This document shows, piece after piece, positions 12,563 through 24,433 of a DNA stretch of 64,000 nt. The first letter of the stretch is position 1. Every line of letters starts with the position of its first letter. The notes under the pieces are model-generated. The model was not told the origin of the DNA and did no database searches. It was given only the letters and a program-made list of their open reading frames with translations. Position numbers and translations under genes: made by a program. The DNA is from Sambucus nigra (Eukaryota > Streptophyta > Magnoliopsida > Dipsacales > Adoxaceae), in NCBI GenBank assembly GCA_949130495.1, contig OX422208.1, positions 640,440,523-640,504,522 of the forward strand, written 5' to 3'.

Positions 12563-13317
12563 TGAAACACCCCATAATTCAGAGGGTATGTAATGTAATT
12601 AAATTGGTAATTTGGAGAATCTATTTAAATTGGAAAATTTATTTAATTTGGAGAATTTAATTAACTTAGTGAATTAAGATTTAATTAATTCAGATTATTT
12701 TTGGAAGTTCACATGAGTCCTATTTTGAGGTCGAAATTAGAGAATTTTATAAAGTGACTCGGATGATGTTTCTGAGCGCACGCTTGATTTCGAATGGGTC
12801 TAAATAGTCGAAAAAGAGTGTCCGGGGATAGCAAATAGGTCTCGGGACATTGTTAGGAATAACTGGGCCCACACGGGGGTGTTCGAGTCATTTAGGCTTG
12901 GCCCATTAGTCTAAAAACGTGATTAAGATTATTTAAATTAAGTTCTAGGATTAGAGGCAACCATAACTCGAATTGAAAACCCTAGATCTGTAGAGGAGAA
13001 AAGAAGGAGAAATTGGAGAGAGTTTTGGGAGCCAATTCGAAGAGGGATCGTGGTGCTTATGTCAAATTCATCCTCTTCATCAAAGGAATCAAATCCACGA
13101 ATAAATACAGTCAAGCAATTATCTTGCTCTTGATGTAATTTGTAGAAATTTAATTCATATCATAGTAGGTGTAATCAAACCCATTTTAGGAGGGTCATAT
13201 GTCAAATTGGGGTTTTGAGAATTTAATCATTAAAGGTGAAATTGATGTTTAATTAATGAGAGAATACTATCATATGATATTAGAGTATGATTTAGAATTG
13301 AACCCCACTAACAATTG

Positions 13318-14903
13318 TGAAAAGGTGGAATCCCGGGGGGGTTTCAATAATTATCACAATTAAAAATGTTTAATTTCCTTTTTGAACAAATAGATGCGGA
13401 AGCGTTGAATACAAGTGATGGTTCAACAAACAAAACAAATTAAAACATAATAATTCAAGTCCTAGAAATTTGCCTAAGTCATGATTAACAATTATATCCA
13501 AAGTTAGGCGAAATCAAATTAATGCAAGTGACAAGAATTACACAATTTTACCCAATATTTAATTTAAGTCCCAAATTAAATGAGTGTGAGAATTAAACCG
13601 AATTTTATCTTGGAATCATCCTAAGCATGAGTTCTAAATTTTGTGCAAGATAAAATTAAACAATGTCACACTACACCGCGATGTACGAGGAAAAACCCAC
13701 TAACGGGAAAAAACCTCGGGACGGCCCTAGCCTCAAATCCACTAAAAATGGTATTAAAAAATACAAGACAAAAGACTTACTTCCTAAACTCGAACCCTCT
13801 CAAGCTGTGATGATTATTCTTGTATCGACCTCCAATTAGCGGATAACCAACGGAGCTCCACCGCGGTCTCGGACTCCCTCCGATCGGGCAATTAGGCACA
13901 CCGTCACCCAAGCTTGGAGCCTTTCTCCAAGTGAGTAAAACCGCAACAAATGTCTTCTTCTTTGTGATGGGAAATAGAAGCAAACCCGAAACGTCTCATT
14001 TTTAATTTCGGTAGAGAAACACCGGTGCCAAAAACTCCAAGTAAAGATATGAATATAGAGAACTTAGATAAAACAACTATTGGGTGTAAACTAGAGTGTG
14101 TAGAATTTTTCTTCAAAAATGACACTCTAAACTTGATCTTTTTCCTTAAATAAATTTTCTCTCAAAACACTCTCTAGGAGTTTGTTTGGTATGAAAAATA
14201 TGAGTTAGAAAAAGAGATTCCCGTTCATAAATAAGTCTGAAAAAAATTGGTTGAAAACCAAGTGGAGAAGTGGGGAAAAACTGCCAAAAAACTGCTCAAA
14301 ACTGTTCCCGCCTGGCATTCTCGTTCGAACGACTTTGACTGTCGTTCGAACGAGGTTTCTAACGAGCGACCAGCCTGGGCTCGTTAGAACCTCGTTAGAT
14401 ACCTCGTTAGAACGAGAAAGTCGTTCGAACGACTTATCTAACGACTGACCAGTTTGGTTGGAAAGCAGTCTCGTTCGAACGAAGTTTGGTTCGAACGAAA
14501 AATCTCGTTCGAACGAAATTTCGAACGAGTTTCAGAAATTTTTGTTAAATTCTATTTTGGCCCAGAAACATTTATATATATTAATATAAGGTTCTTTTTA
14601 AATTATTTCTGAAATAAACATGGCTTTTATTGATCCTAACACCCAACTAAACATTGTTCCAAGCTCCTATATCAATATAATTACATTCATACCTTGGGAG
14701 CATGGAACCTTAGATGATGACGTAGAAACGAGGCACGCAAATCGGCATTTTGATGAAGATTTAAATTCTTTGCCGCTACGTCTTCAACAAACACTTCATA
14801 GGCTTGTGAATATTACAATAAATACTATCCTATGAATAAATGTTTTTGTCCGGAATTGAGCCAAAACTATATATGGACTCAATTGGAAATTTGTGTCCTT
14901 ACA
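13318..14903 (-). repeat. complete LTR (3' LTR) of the copia derivative
   Basis: 1,586 bp. On the minus strand it begins TGTAAGGACACAAATTTCC at 14903, has a TATA-like AATATATATAAATG near 14570-14583, then the palindrome array, and ends CCACCTTTTCA at 13318. Confidence 0.8.
14319..14530. repeat. TTCGAA palindrome array, copy A
   Basis: Perfect palindromes TCGTTCGAACGA or shortened forms (GGTTCGAACGAA, TTTCGAACGAG), interspersed with related words CTCGTTAGAACGAG and TCGTTAGA. On the element strand the array lies about 50-260 nt after the TATA-like motif, so it would be in the 5' leader of the transcript. Confidence 0.85.
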
Positions 14904-15273
14904 AATCTCCCCCTTTGTCTATTCCGGGACAAAAACCAAACAAAAATCCTAAAGGGCCGTCAAGCTCTACTAGACTCAAAACATACCCCGCCCAATCTTG
15001 ACTCAACCCAAGGATCAAATGCTTTGTCATAGAAAGATGCCACTTTAGAATAATTCCTGCACACTTAAGCAAACTCATCAAATGCATAGGGAATATCAAA
15101 ATATTAAATGCAATTAATTACTCCCCCTAAATTAATTCTCCCTTTAAACACATGACCTACTTAGAAAGACGTCTCCCCCTAAGATAAATCTCACGTCTCC
15201 CCCTAAGATAAATCTCCCTCAAACGAAGATACGATAATAATAGGATTAGATACCATTTCTCCCCCTATCATCA
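14904..15273 (-). other. residual interior of the copia derivative, multiple PPT-like tracts
   Basis: On the minus strand the tract GACAAAGGGGGAGATT abuts the LTR at 14903. Further AGGGGGAGA-like tracts occur near 15120, 15172, 15195 and 15258, and one unit (CGTCTCCCCCTAAGATAAAT on the plus strand) is directly repeated. Only about 370 bp of interior remain. Confidence 0.7.
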
Positions 15274-15502
15274 TTAATACCATTTTTAGTGGATTTGAGG
15301 CTAGGGCCGTCCCGAGGTTTTTTCTCGTTAGTGGGTTTTTCCTCGTACATCGCGGTGTAGTGTGACATTGTTTAATTTTATCTTGCACAAAATTTAGAAC
15401 TCATGCTTAGGATAATTCCAAGATAAAATTCGGTTTAATTCTCACACTCATTTAATTTGGGACTTAAATTAAATATTGGGTAAAATTGTGTAATTCTTGT
15501 CA
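15274..15502 (+). repeat. 229-bp inverted copy of an LTR segment
   Basis: Reverse complement of 13529-13757, same length, with about two mismatches. It stands where the downstream half of the second LTR should be, so the element carries a large internal foldback. Confidence 0.9.
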
Positions 15503-15503
15503 G

Positions 15504-16129
15504 AAACTGCCAAAAAACTGCTCAAAACTGTTCCCGCCTGGCATTCTCGTTCGAACGACTTTGACTGTCGTTCGAACGAGGTTTCTAACGAGCGACCAGC
15601 CTGGGCTCGTTAGAACCTCGTTAGATACCTCGTTAGAACGAGAAAGTCGTTCGAACGACTTATCTAACGACTGACCAGTTTGGTTGGAAAGCAGTCTCGT
15701 TCGAACGAAGTTTGGTTCGAACGAAAAATCTCGTTCGAACGAAATTTCGAACGAGTTTCAGAAATTTTTGTTAAATTCTATTTTGGCCCAGAAACATTTA
15801 TATATATTAATATAAGGTTCTTTTTAAATTATTTCTGAAATAAACATGGCTTTTATTGATCCTAACACCCAACTAAACATTGTTCCAAGCTCCTATATCA
15901 ATATAATTACATTCGTACCTTGGGAGCATGGAACCTTAGATGATGACGTAGAAACGAGGCACGCAAATCGGCATTTTGATGAAGCTTTAAATTCTTTGCC
16001 GCTACGTCTTCAACAAACACTTCATAGGCTTGTGAATATTACAATAAATACTATCCTATGAATAAATGTTTTTGTCCGGAATTGAGCCAAAACTATATAT
16101 GGACTCAATTGGAAATTTGTGTCCTTACA
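15504..16129 (-). repeat. truncated LTR of the copia derivative, with palindrome array copy B
   Basis: 626 bp matching 14278-14903 without length change and with only a few substitutions (for example A to G near 15914). Contains the same palindrome array at 15545-15757. Ends in GTCCTTACA followed by the duplication AATTG. Confidence 0.9.
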
Positions 16130-16347
16130 AATTGTAGTTGAACTTGGATTATTGAATCGAATTGAAAATTATGATTTAAGAATTTTGAGAAAAATCCAAA
16201 TCGTGAACCCTAGAAATATTAATGAAAATAAGTGATTATTGATGTTATGTATTGGTGTTTATACATGTTTATAAAGGATATAAATATGGGAGATTAATTA
16301 ACCGAGGTCTGGTTTGAAGTTGAAAAACTTCAGGGTGTCACAGCAAG

Positions 16348-17651
16348 GTCCATTAGAGAAGTTAAATTCCTAAAATTCTTCCCAAACCTAGAGGTGATAA
16401 ATAAGGTTAACGGGTGTTGTAGAATATACATGGACTTTATAGACTTAAACAAATATTATCTCAAAGACAACTTCCCTCTGCAGAAGATCAATTAGTTGGT
16501 CGATGCCACCGATAGTCATGAGTGAATGAGCTTCCTGGATTCGTATTTTGGATATCACCATATCCCTTTTGTTTAGCCCTGATAAAGACAAAACCTCATT
16601 CCTAAACACTTTTGGTTTGTATTATCATAAGGTCTTGCCCTTTTGGCTTAAGAACTCAAGAGCTACATGCTAGCGATTGGTCATAAATATGTTCAAACAA
16701 CAATTGAGGGATACATTGTAAGTATAAATTGACGACATGCTCATTAAGATCAAGAACACAGTTGACCACCTTGATAACCTGACAAAAACTTTTAAGATCC
16801 TTAGGCATTACCAGGGAAAGCTCAATCCGGACAAATAATCCTTTGGGGTTCAATCCATAATTTTCCTCGAGTACTTAGTCAGTAAAGGGGGATTGAGTCC
16901 AACACCTACCATATAGTGGTGATCAACAATGTCTAACCTCTAATAACATTACATGAGATTAAAAGGCTAACGAGAATGATGAAAGCTCTCAATAGGTTCA
17001 TATTCAAATCATCTGAATGGTAACAACCATTCTTTCAGTTGTTAATAAGGGGAAAAGGCCTCATCTGGAGAGAGGAGTGCTCAAAGGCCCTTGATGAGAT
17101 CAAGTCTTATCTGAGCAAACCTCGTCTGCTTTTTATCCCCAATCCAATGGACCCTTTTACCTCTATCTGGTATTTTCTAACCATGCATTCAATTTGTCCT
17201 TAATACGTGAGAAGGAAGGACATCAAGTCCTTATTTATTATGTCATCAAAATGCTCCTTAATGTCGAGAAAAACTACCTTCCACTTGAGAAATCGTCCTA
17301 CTCTTTAGTCATCACGTCATGAAAATTGAAGCACTAATTTGAGGATACTGATTAAAGTCGACCTATTTGGATGGCTGTCCAAATGGCAAATTGAACTTGG
17401 GAGGCTTGATAAACACTATCAACCAAGTACCGCGATCAAAGATCAAGTGTTGGCGGACTTCATCATTGAGTTCACGGGAAAAGGTAAACCCAACAAATAG
17501 TACATAGACAATTAATTAATGATTTTGAGGATTGACTAATCTAAAAATTGGACCGTTTATGTAGGTGGTGCATCCAAGTCAAAGGAGGAAGGACTGGTAC
17601 TTATACTTATTTTCCCCGAGAATACCATGATCGAGAAAGGAATCAGACTTG
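16348..17651 (+). pseudogene. Tat pol remnant, part 2 (RT, first RNase H)
   Basis: Reading resumes after the GCAAG duplication with IREVKFLKFFPNLE and MDFIDLNKYYLKDNFPLQ, the fingers/palm start of a Tat reverse transcriptase. LVDATDSHE and FLDSYFGYHHI follow. The catalytic YxDD site survives only as a stop followed by IDDM near 16720-16740. Around 17430-17480 DQVLADFIIEFTGKG marks the end of the first RNase H and the linker; near 17560 YVGGASKSKEEGLVL starts the second, archaeal-type RNase H. Many stops. It breaks at 17651, where a solo LTR is inserted. Confidence 0.85.
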
Positions 17652-19593
17652 TGTAATACCTCGTACTTTTATGGGTGTAATTTAATACTTGGAGAAATGA
17701 TTTCAGGAATTAAGTGGACGGATAAAATAGTAATTGGCTAGTTTTGAATTATTTTATATTATGTCGAAGTTGGGAAAAGCGATAAGTAATAATATTTTTC
17801 TTGAAAAATACGTTAAGAGTTGTATTGGATTTAAAAAGGTGAATTTTTTATAAGTGACTCAGACAGGGATTTTGAGTGCACTGTTGGTCTCGGATGGGCT
17901 GAAATAGTCAAAATAGAGTACCCGTGGGTAGTGTTTGGGTTCCAGAGAGTTTTGGATAAGTAGGGAATCACATCTATATATACGAGTCAATTTTGGGTTT
18001 AATATGGGGATAACCCTTATTTCTCTCTTATAAGCCACGGGTGAAAGAGAAAGGAAAGGAAGAAAAGGAAGAATAAAAGGAGATTCCAGCCAAGCTCAGA
18101 CGGATCCTGTTACGAGGTCGTCGGATTTATTTAACGAGGCAAGTGTTTAACTTGCTTTAACTATTTATGTGTGTTTATAATTCATATTATAGTTGGTGTA
18201 AACTATATGATTTTTGTGTTGGGATTCTTGAACCAAAATGGGTTTTTGGAAATTATTTCTTGTAAATTGAGGTGACAACAATTCTATATGAAATCTGAGT
18301 TTAAATCCATGTTTATGGTGTATTTTTTGTGAGAAATTGGAAGAGTGGAATAAAATTTAGGGTTTAACTAAGTTCGGCTTTTAATCTTAGTTAAATTGAG
18401 GAATTTCATGAATAAATTGATGTGTTGGGTAAAAATAAGTGTGTAGATGTTTATAATTATGGTTTGTGATGTTAGAAACCATAAATTTTGGAGTCGGAGA
18501 AGATGATAAACTCCCGAACTGAACACGTCGAGCCAGTGAATTACGGTTCGGTTTGGGTCACCGGACTGGTTCGTTTTGGGGGCCATCAGTTCGGTTCATT
18601 TTTTACAGTTAAATTTGAGAAATTTTTCTTGGACTAAAAGGACTAGAGAATAATTTCTTTTAGAGATAAATATTAGGGGATCCTAAATAGAGTATAAGGG
18701 CCTCTAAAAGATTAAATGAGTGATGTATAAATCTCGGGTTAGTGGGAATATAATCTGGGTTATAAATTTTAGGAGTGTTTGGGATGAACGACACTCGAGA
18801 AAATCATTTCGGCAGGTATATATACATTTATGCGTGTAGAATGTATGTGCCGATAGTATATGAGTGAATCAGAATGTGCGAGTAGGATAAAGTTAGATTA
18901 CTATCTAGACGTGATAAGCTAATATTCGAAAAAAGTTAATTTGATAATTGTATCAAAAGTGAGTGAATACTTATGGGATTAAAATAAATGTGTGTATACT
19001 TATGAATTAATATGACTGGGCATATTCGAGATTATAGGTTAATGCCGCGAGAGATAAGCATGAATAACCGAATTTGATGATATATATATATATATATATA
19101 TATACAGGTATAGAGAGTATATATATGATATGATTATAAGTATATTTGTGTGTGAATGATATATTTATGTGAAACATACCCCCTAGTGCTATCATAAGAA
19201 GTTGCGCGATGTGGGTGAATCCCCTGGCTAGTGAATGTAGGGAGAGTATAGTCCTCAGGTCATAGCGTCCAGTTATTTTAAGCAGTGTGGCTCTTTATCA
19301 TGGGTGAGATGTCTTGGGTATGATTCGGTCTCACTTTCAGGTGAGGAACTATGACCGCTTCCCCTACGTTTATGTTATGTTTTTATCAGGTCAGTGTGAG
19401 ATCCCGACCGGCGGTACCCAGGATGATAGTGTTTCCTAGGAAGATGAGAGCATTCTAGAGACTGCATTCATTGAGTTATAGCTCTGAGGGATGGTTATTA
19501 TACTTATATAATGTGTGATATATAAGTATGCATATACCAGATGTGTATAGTATATTGTATATATAGATGAAGATGTGAATATATATATATATG

Positions 19594-19644
<51 letters not shown>

Positions 19645-20612
19645 GGGCAAATAAAGAATAAAGTGAGAAGTAAATTGTTACATCCAGGAGAATAAAATTC
19701 GGATTAAAAATGAGATATATGAATATAAAGATGAGAATATTATAACGGAGACCGATAACACTAAAACGTGAATAGTGCATTATAACTAGTGAAAGTTATT
19801 CATAAGGAACGAATAAATTATAAATGAGAATTTATAATGCATAAGCTTGGGCGAAAGCTTAGAATATTAAATACGCGGGGAATGAGATAACATATGGGTG
19901 TTTAGAAGTTTGGTGAGATTCTAGTTAGGTAGGGTTGCGTAACTAGGATGTTTAAAATACATGCGTTAGGTGTGCACTGTTAGATGAGAGGTGAGGGGTA
20001 TCTCATGTGAGTGCGACACCAGTTTAAATATAAATAATATCATATTTGAAATATTAAAGTATTTTAAACACTTGATAAATATTTTCAAAACGTTTTGGAC
20101 TCTAACTCCCTTGCAAATATATTTTTTTTTTCTTAAAATCTTTTAGATGTCCGGACATAGGGACGCCTGGGTGATATTATTCCTTCGAGTCAGACAATGT
20201 TGTAGCAACTGTGGATGCTAGCAGGGATTATTTAGACGCCTTTATCCTTGTGATCTAGATAGGAGGTATTGTGAGTTATATTCGGGCATGTTGCTCAACT
20301 GTGGTCATTTATTTTATTTTATTCTTTCGTGTTTTCGTTTACGCAAATTCAATATGGTTATAGTAATGTTTTACTGAGAGTTATAGGTTATTGTTTTATT
20401 AAATTCAATTCATGTTTATATTAATTGTGTGGACGACTTGATTGTGCGCTTAAGTAAAAGATTAGAAAGTTTAAAATTTTGACGCCGGGCCTAACAGGTT
20501 AATAGTAATTAATTGGTTTTCGACAGTGATGCTGAGAATGATCCATGTGAGAATCATGTTTTATTTTGATAAAGGATTGATCATCCGTGATTAAAGTAGG
20601 TGGGGTGTCACA
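17652..20612 (+). repeat. solo LTR, gypsy Tekay-type
   Basis: TGTAATACCTCG...GGGGTGTCACA, 2,961 bp, flanked by ACTTG at 17647-17651 and 20613-20617. The Tat RNase H reading is continuous across it. Similar in start, end and layout to the LTR at 57392-60456. It contains a hairpin GCAAGTGTTTAACTTGC at 18139-18155, a GGTTCGG/CCGGAC-rich stretch at 18520-18595 in the position where related LTRs carry palindromes, and long AT microsatellites at 19080-19104 and 19600-19640. Confidence 0.9.
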
Positions 20613-21212
20613 ACTTGGCTTTGAATCTTTCAATAATGAGGCGGAGTATGAAGCCCTCATCGTCGGGTTACGCAAAGCTTCCTCTTTGGGAGAAAGATAC
20701 CATGACATATATTGTGATTTAAAGTAAGTACCCAATAGAGTAACAGGAAACTTCAATGCTAGAGATAAATTAAGGTCAGTATATCTCCAGGCCTCTTAAG
20801 ACTTAATTATCAAGTTCGAGAAAGTCCGCATTCAATAATTCCTCCAAGGTAATAATAGCCATGCTGATACCTTAGAAACTTTGGGTTAGTAGTGGACTCT
20901 GATCTCAGTAGAGTCAATGAAGTAGATTTCGTCGCCAAGCTTAGCATTGAAAGGCAAAGGTAGCAAAACAAGTTCTCACCATGCAAAGAATTCCTAACTG
21001 GATGAAGACAATAATCACTTATCTACAAGAATACATCCTACCGTTCAACAAGGAGCAAGCCGATCAAATCAGGATCAAATTTACACGATTTTACCTATCA
21101 CCTGAGGGTAAACACTACAGGAGTTTTTACGGGCGATATCCTACGTCTGAAGGTGAGAAAATATCTGAAGTTCTCTCCCTTCTCCATCAGTCGGTAAACC
21201 AATTGAAATAAA
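20613..21212 (+). pseudogene. Tat pol remnant, part 3 (second RNase H, integrase start)
   Basis: GFESFNNEAEYEALIVGLRKA directly continues the archaeal-type RNase H broken at 17651. NSHADTLETLG near 20850 is the end of that domain. 20981-21211 reads NWMKTIITYLQEYILPFNKEQ, the linker to the integrase zinc region. No catalytic integrase core follows. Truncated and frameshifted. Confidence 0.8.
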
Positions 21213-22515
21213 GGCCGATTAACTGTTAATAGGTGAAGATCGTTAAACGAGATAACCCCCAAAGATAAACTTCACCCACGTGGATCTAGGAGGAGATAAG
21301 AACATATGAGGCAGTGATCTAATAAAAAAAAGGAACAAGTCCTACACAGCTCCATCTCTTCCCCCTCTTCAAAATGTAACCCTCGTCCTAGGAAAAATGG
21401 GACTTGCAATTCTTGTTATCAAATCAGAAAAGAGTAATAAGAAAAGTGAAACACCCATGGATGTAGGTTATTGTTGAAGGGCGTAAGTATCTTCTTATGA
21501 GATTATTTTCTTTATGCTCTGCCTTAACTATTTAAGATAAACGTTTGTGAATTAATTTCACTCAGAGATAGCAAAGAAGTTTGAAAGATTATAGATGTAT
21601 TTTTGTCGTAAGGAACTCAAAATTATCGACTATTTCCATTTCCTGATGTTATGCATAACGGTCAAATATGACCATTTTCTCTACTTGCGACCTTTTACTT
21701 TTTTCAGCATGTGGGACTTAGAACTAATTCCAGTTTATCTACTTCTATTTATAGGGGGAGTCCAACAAAGTTTCCTAGTTTCTTGTTACTTATGCAATCA
21801 AAATAATAATAATAATAATTTTGTGTATAATAAGATTCCTTATTTCCTTCTAAAAATCATTTATTTATGTTAATTCTCATTATAATTGAAATAATATAAA
21901 AACATCCTCTTTTTATAACTTAATTTTATTTAGTACATTACTTGTTGATGTTGGCAAAAGAAATGTTGAAATACTTCTTCTATCTCTAATTAAGAGTTTA
22001 TATACATTTGTTTACATGAATTAAGAATACACTGAATGAATAGACAAAATCAACACTTATTTATTATTGTGAAATTTGAATTGTTGATTATATCAAGAAA
22101 AAATTGAACTATAAATTTGAAATAATCTAGAATAAAATAGTAAAGTCTTAATTTAAAGGAGAGAGAGCATAGAGAAAAATGTGTTATAAATTATTTTTTG
22201 AGGGTATAAATGTTAACAAAATATGACATATTATTGTACGTGTGGATCCAGAAAACTATATCGTGGACAAATGAGGACCACATGTTCTCTACACACCTAC
22301 CACTCCTTGTGAGCGATGATTGATTTGGTTGGCCTCATCTCAAACTCCTTGCTCAAGCAACCCCCCTCAAATATTAATGTTTTCTTCATTCCTACTTGCA
22401 TATATATGAAACACCTCAATGTCCATAGTCATCATCATTTGCAAGATTTCCAAATTTCACGACATGGGTATGATTCTTGGAAAAATATGTGTGGAGACAC
22501 CACCTAGGATATAGA
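21213..22515. other. unassigned AT-rich interval with a minus-strand gypsy 3'-end trace
   Basis: On the minus strand about 21400-21352 reads CCTAGGACGAGGGTTACATT, then TTGAAGAGGGGGAAGAGATG. This resembles the end of a chromovirus pol followed by its polypurine tract; a TGTAGGACTTG LTR start could follow near 21340. The rest (21420-22515) is AT-rich with small open frames that match nothing I recognise. Confidence 0.35.
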
Positions 22516-24433
22516 ATTAGCCATCTGTTCCATGTCGTGAACATGCTAAAAATTCATGAGTGTAACTACCCAGTATATGATTTAGAATTAGCCGCATTAG
22601 TTTTCTCACTAAAAATTTGGAGATATTATTTATATGGAGAAGAATTTCAAGTATTCTCAGATCATAAAAGTCTTAAGTTTATATTCACACAAAAAGATTT
22701 AAATCTTGGAAATGACAATGAATTGAATTTTTAGAGGATTATAAATTTAACTTACAATACCACCCATGGAAAGGTAATGTAGTTGTTGACGCCTTATGTT
22801 GAATTCGCGGGAAAAACTCAATAGTATGTTTACATTTATAACTACTATAGGAGAGTATAACTTATAGAGAGAATCTTTGGAAAATACATTCATTATTAGA
22901 AATATCATTGCTTATCCAACCCTTCATAAGAGAATTTTGGAATAACAATTAAATGATGTTTTTCTTAAAGGTTAACGATAAAGATCGAAAGATAATCGAA
23001 AGAGGAAAATTGGTTCTATAGCCCAGATAGACGACTCGGGTTTAAAACTCGATTATCTGTATCGTTAGATCCCTCCTTACGAAACAAAATATTAAGTGAA
23101 TCTCATAATTTGAAATTTATGATTCATCCTGGAATACTAAAGTGTATCAGGATCTTAAATGACAATATTGCTACAAATGCATTAAGAGAAACATAGCCAA
23201 TTTTGTGATAAAATATCTTACATGTCAGAAAGTAAAGATTGAACAACAACATCATATATTACAATGACTCCTTAACCCGAAATTAGGGGTGGCAATTTTT
23301 GACACGACACGATAACCCGAAACGAACTCGACACGAAGTTAGCGGGTTAGGGTTGACGATTTCTTGACACGAACCCAAATATGACACGACCCGCCAACAC
23401 TAATAATAAACGGGTTGGGTTAGTGTCAAACACGTTTAACTCGAAAATGACACGAATAGACCCGTTTAACTCGTATTTTATGGAGATTATATTAGATAAT
23501 TTATATATCTTGATATATATTCTATAAAATTCATGGAGAATTGGACGATAAATTGCTTGTGTTGCAAGAAGTTGAAATTAATTAAATTTAAGTTATTGTA
23601 GGCCTATGAGTGGTATAATTGGTTAAGAGAGAAGAAAAAAATTATTTTATATTTTACTTAATGGGTTATGCGGGTCAACCCGAACACGACACGATAATAA
23701 ATAGGTCGGATTAGTGTTTGCTCATATGACACGATTAGTTAAATGGGTCGGGTTAGGGTTGACTAATACTTAACACGAACCCGACATGACACGACCCGAA
23801 CACGACACGACGCACACGAATTGCCACCCCTACCCAAAATGGAATTGGGATCATATTACAATGGAATGTATCATTGGATTACCCAAAACATCTCAAGGTT
23901 ACAATTCAATATGGGTTATTCTCGATCGACTTACCAAATCAGCCTATTTTTTACGTATAAAAATTACTGATTCCTTCCAAAAAATCAGTGAGCTTTATAT
24001 TTGTGAAATCATTAGACTCCACAGAGTGCCCCTGTCCATTATATCAGATCAGAATCATATCCTCGATTCATCAAAAGATTTTAGCAAGCATTGCAGAAAC
24101 CCATGGGAACGCACATTCACTTAGTACTGAGTTTCACCCACAAACGGGTGGACAATCTGAAAGAGTAATTCAAACTCTCCAAGTTATGTTAGGATCTTAT
24201 GCTTTGGACTTATCCGATAATTAGAGCGATTATCTAGCATTAATAGAATTTTCCTACAATAATAGCTATCAAACTAGAATTCAAGCACCCCTTACGAAGC
24301 CATATATGGTAGACCCTGTTATTCACCATTATGTTGTAATGAATTAGGAGAAACAAGTATATTTGGACCCGAAATTATAGCCAAAACGATAAAAAAAAAA
24401 AAAGATACAATTAATCTGAGAGCGATCGCATAC
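22516..24433 (+). pseudogene. Tekay-like gypsy pol remnant (RNase H, integrase)
   Basis: [20 protein letters not shown], then [17 protein letters not shown] and [16 protein letters not shown], is a gypsy RNase H. Near 23130-23250 a degraded zinc-binding segment reads KVYQDLK, NIANFVIKYLTCQKVKIEQ. After the MITE at 23284-23832 the integrase core continues with KWNWDHITMECIIGLPKTSQGY, IWVILDRLTKSAYF and, in a second frame, STEFHPQTGGQSERVIQTLQ. It ends at 24433 in GPEIIAKTIKKKKDTINLRA, where a minus-strand element is inserted; the pol continues at 32302. Frameshifts and stops throughout. Confidence 0.85.
23284..23832. mobile_element. hAT-type MITE
   Basis: 549 bp with terminal inverted repeats TAGGGGTGGCAATT / AATTGCCACCCCTA and an 8-bp duplication CCCGAAAT (23276-23283) / CCCAAAAT (23833-23840), one mismatch. 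The interior is made of repeated GACACGACACG, ACGACCC and GGGTTAGGGTTGAC words near both ends. It has no coding frame. It splits the integrase of the surrounding pol. Confidence 0.9.

Larger units (their letters stand above)
13318..16129 (-). mobile_element. rearranged copia (SIRE-like) derivative
   Basis: Plus-strand view TGAAAAGG...GTCCTTACA, with the duplication AATTG at 13313-13317 and 16130-16134. Read on the minus strand: a truncated 5' LTR (16129-15504, starting TGTAAGGACAC), a 229-bp inverted LTR piece (15502-15274), a 370-bp interior with several GGGGGAGA tracts, and a full 3' LTR (14903-13318). It has no gag, pol or primer site. The matching 626-bp LTR parts differ at only a few positions. 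Repeated AGGGGGAGA tracts before the 3' LTR are typical of SIRE-type copia elements. Confidence 0.8.
7777..16342 (+). mobile_element. non-coding gypsy element (LARD-like), Tekay-related
   Basis: Complete element bounded by TG...CA LTRs and the 5-bp duplication GCAAG (7772-7776 and 16343-16347). Each LTR is 963 bp once the insertion at 13318-16129 is removed. The primer site is TGGTATCAGAGC and a purine tract precedes the 3' LTR. The interior (8740-12562) holds no recognisable gag or pol. Its leader and middle resemble the interiors at 60471-64000 and 48950-50591, so these are members of one non-autonomous group. Its leader also resembles that of the gag-bearing Tekay element at 24434-32296. 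LTR divergence looks close to 10%, making this an old insertion. Confidence 0.85.
12563..16342 (+). repeat. 3' LTR of the 7777-16342 element, split by a copia insertion
   Basis: LTR sequence runs 12563-13317 and resumes at 16135 to end with GGGTGTCACA at 16342. Removing the insert and one AATTG copy restores 963 bp, exactly the 5' LTR length. The first bases are TGAAAC instead of TGTAAC. Confidence 0.9.

Noticed and set aside
19436..19780. 114-codon minus-strand open frame
   Set aside because: Contains an AT microsatellite and lies inside a solo LTR.
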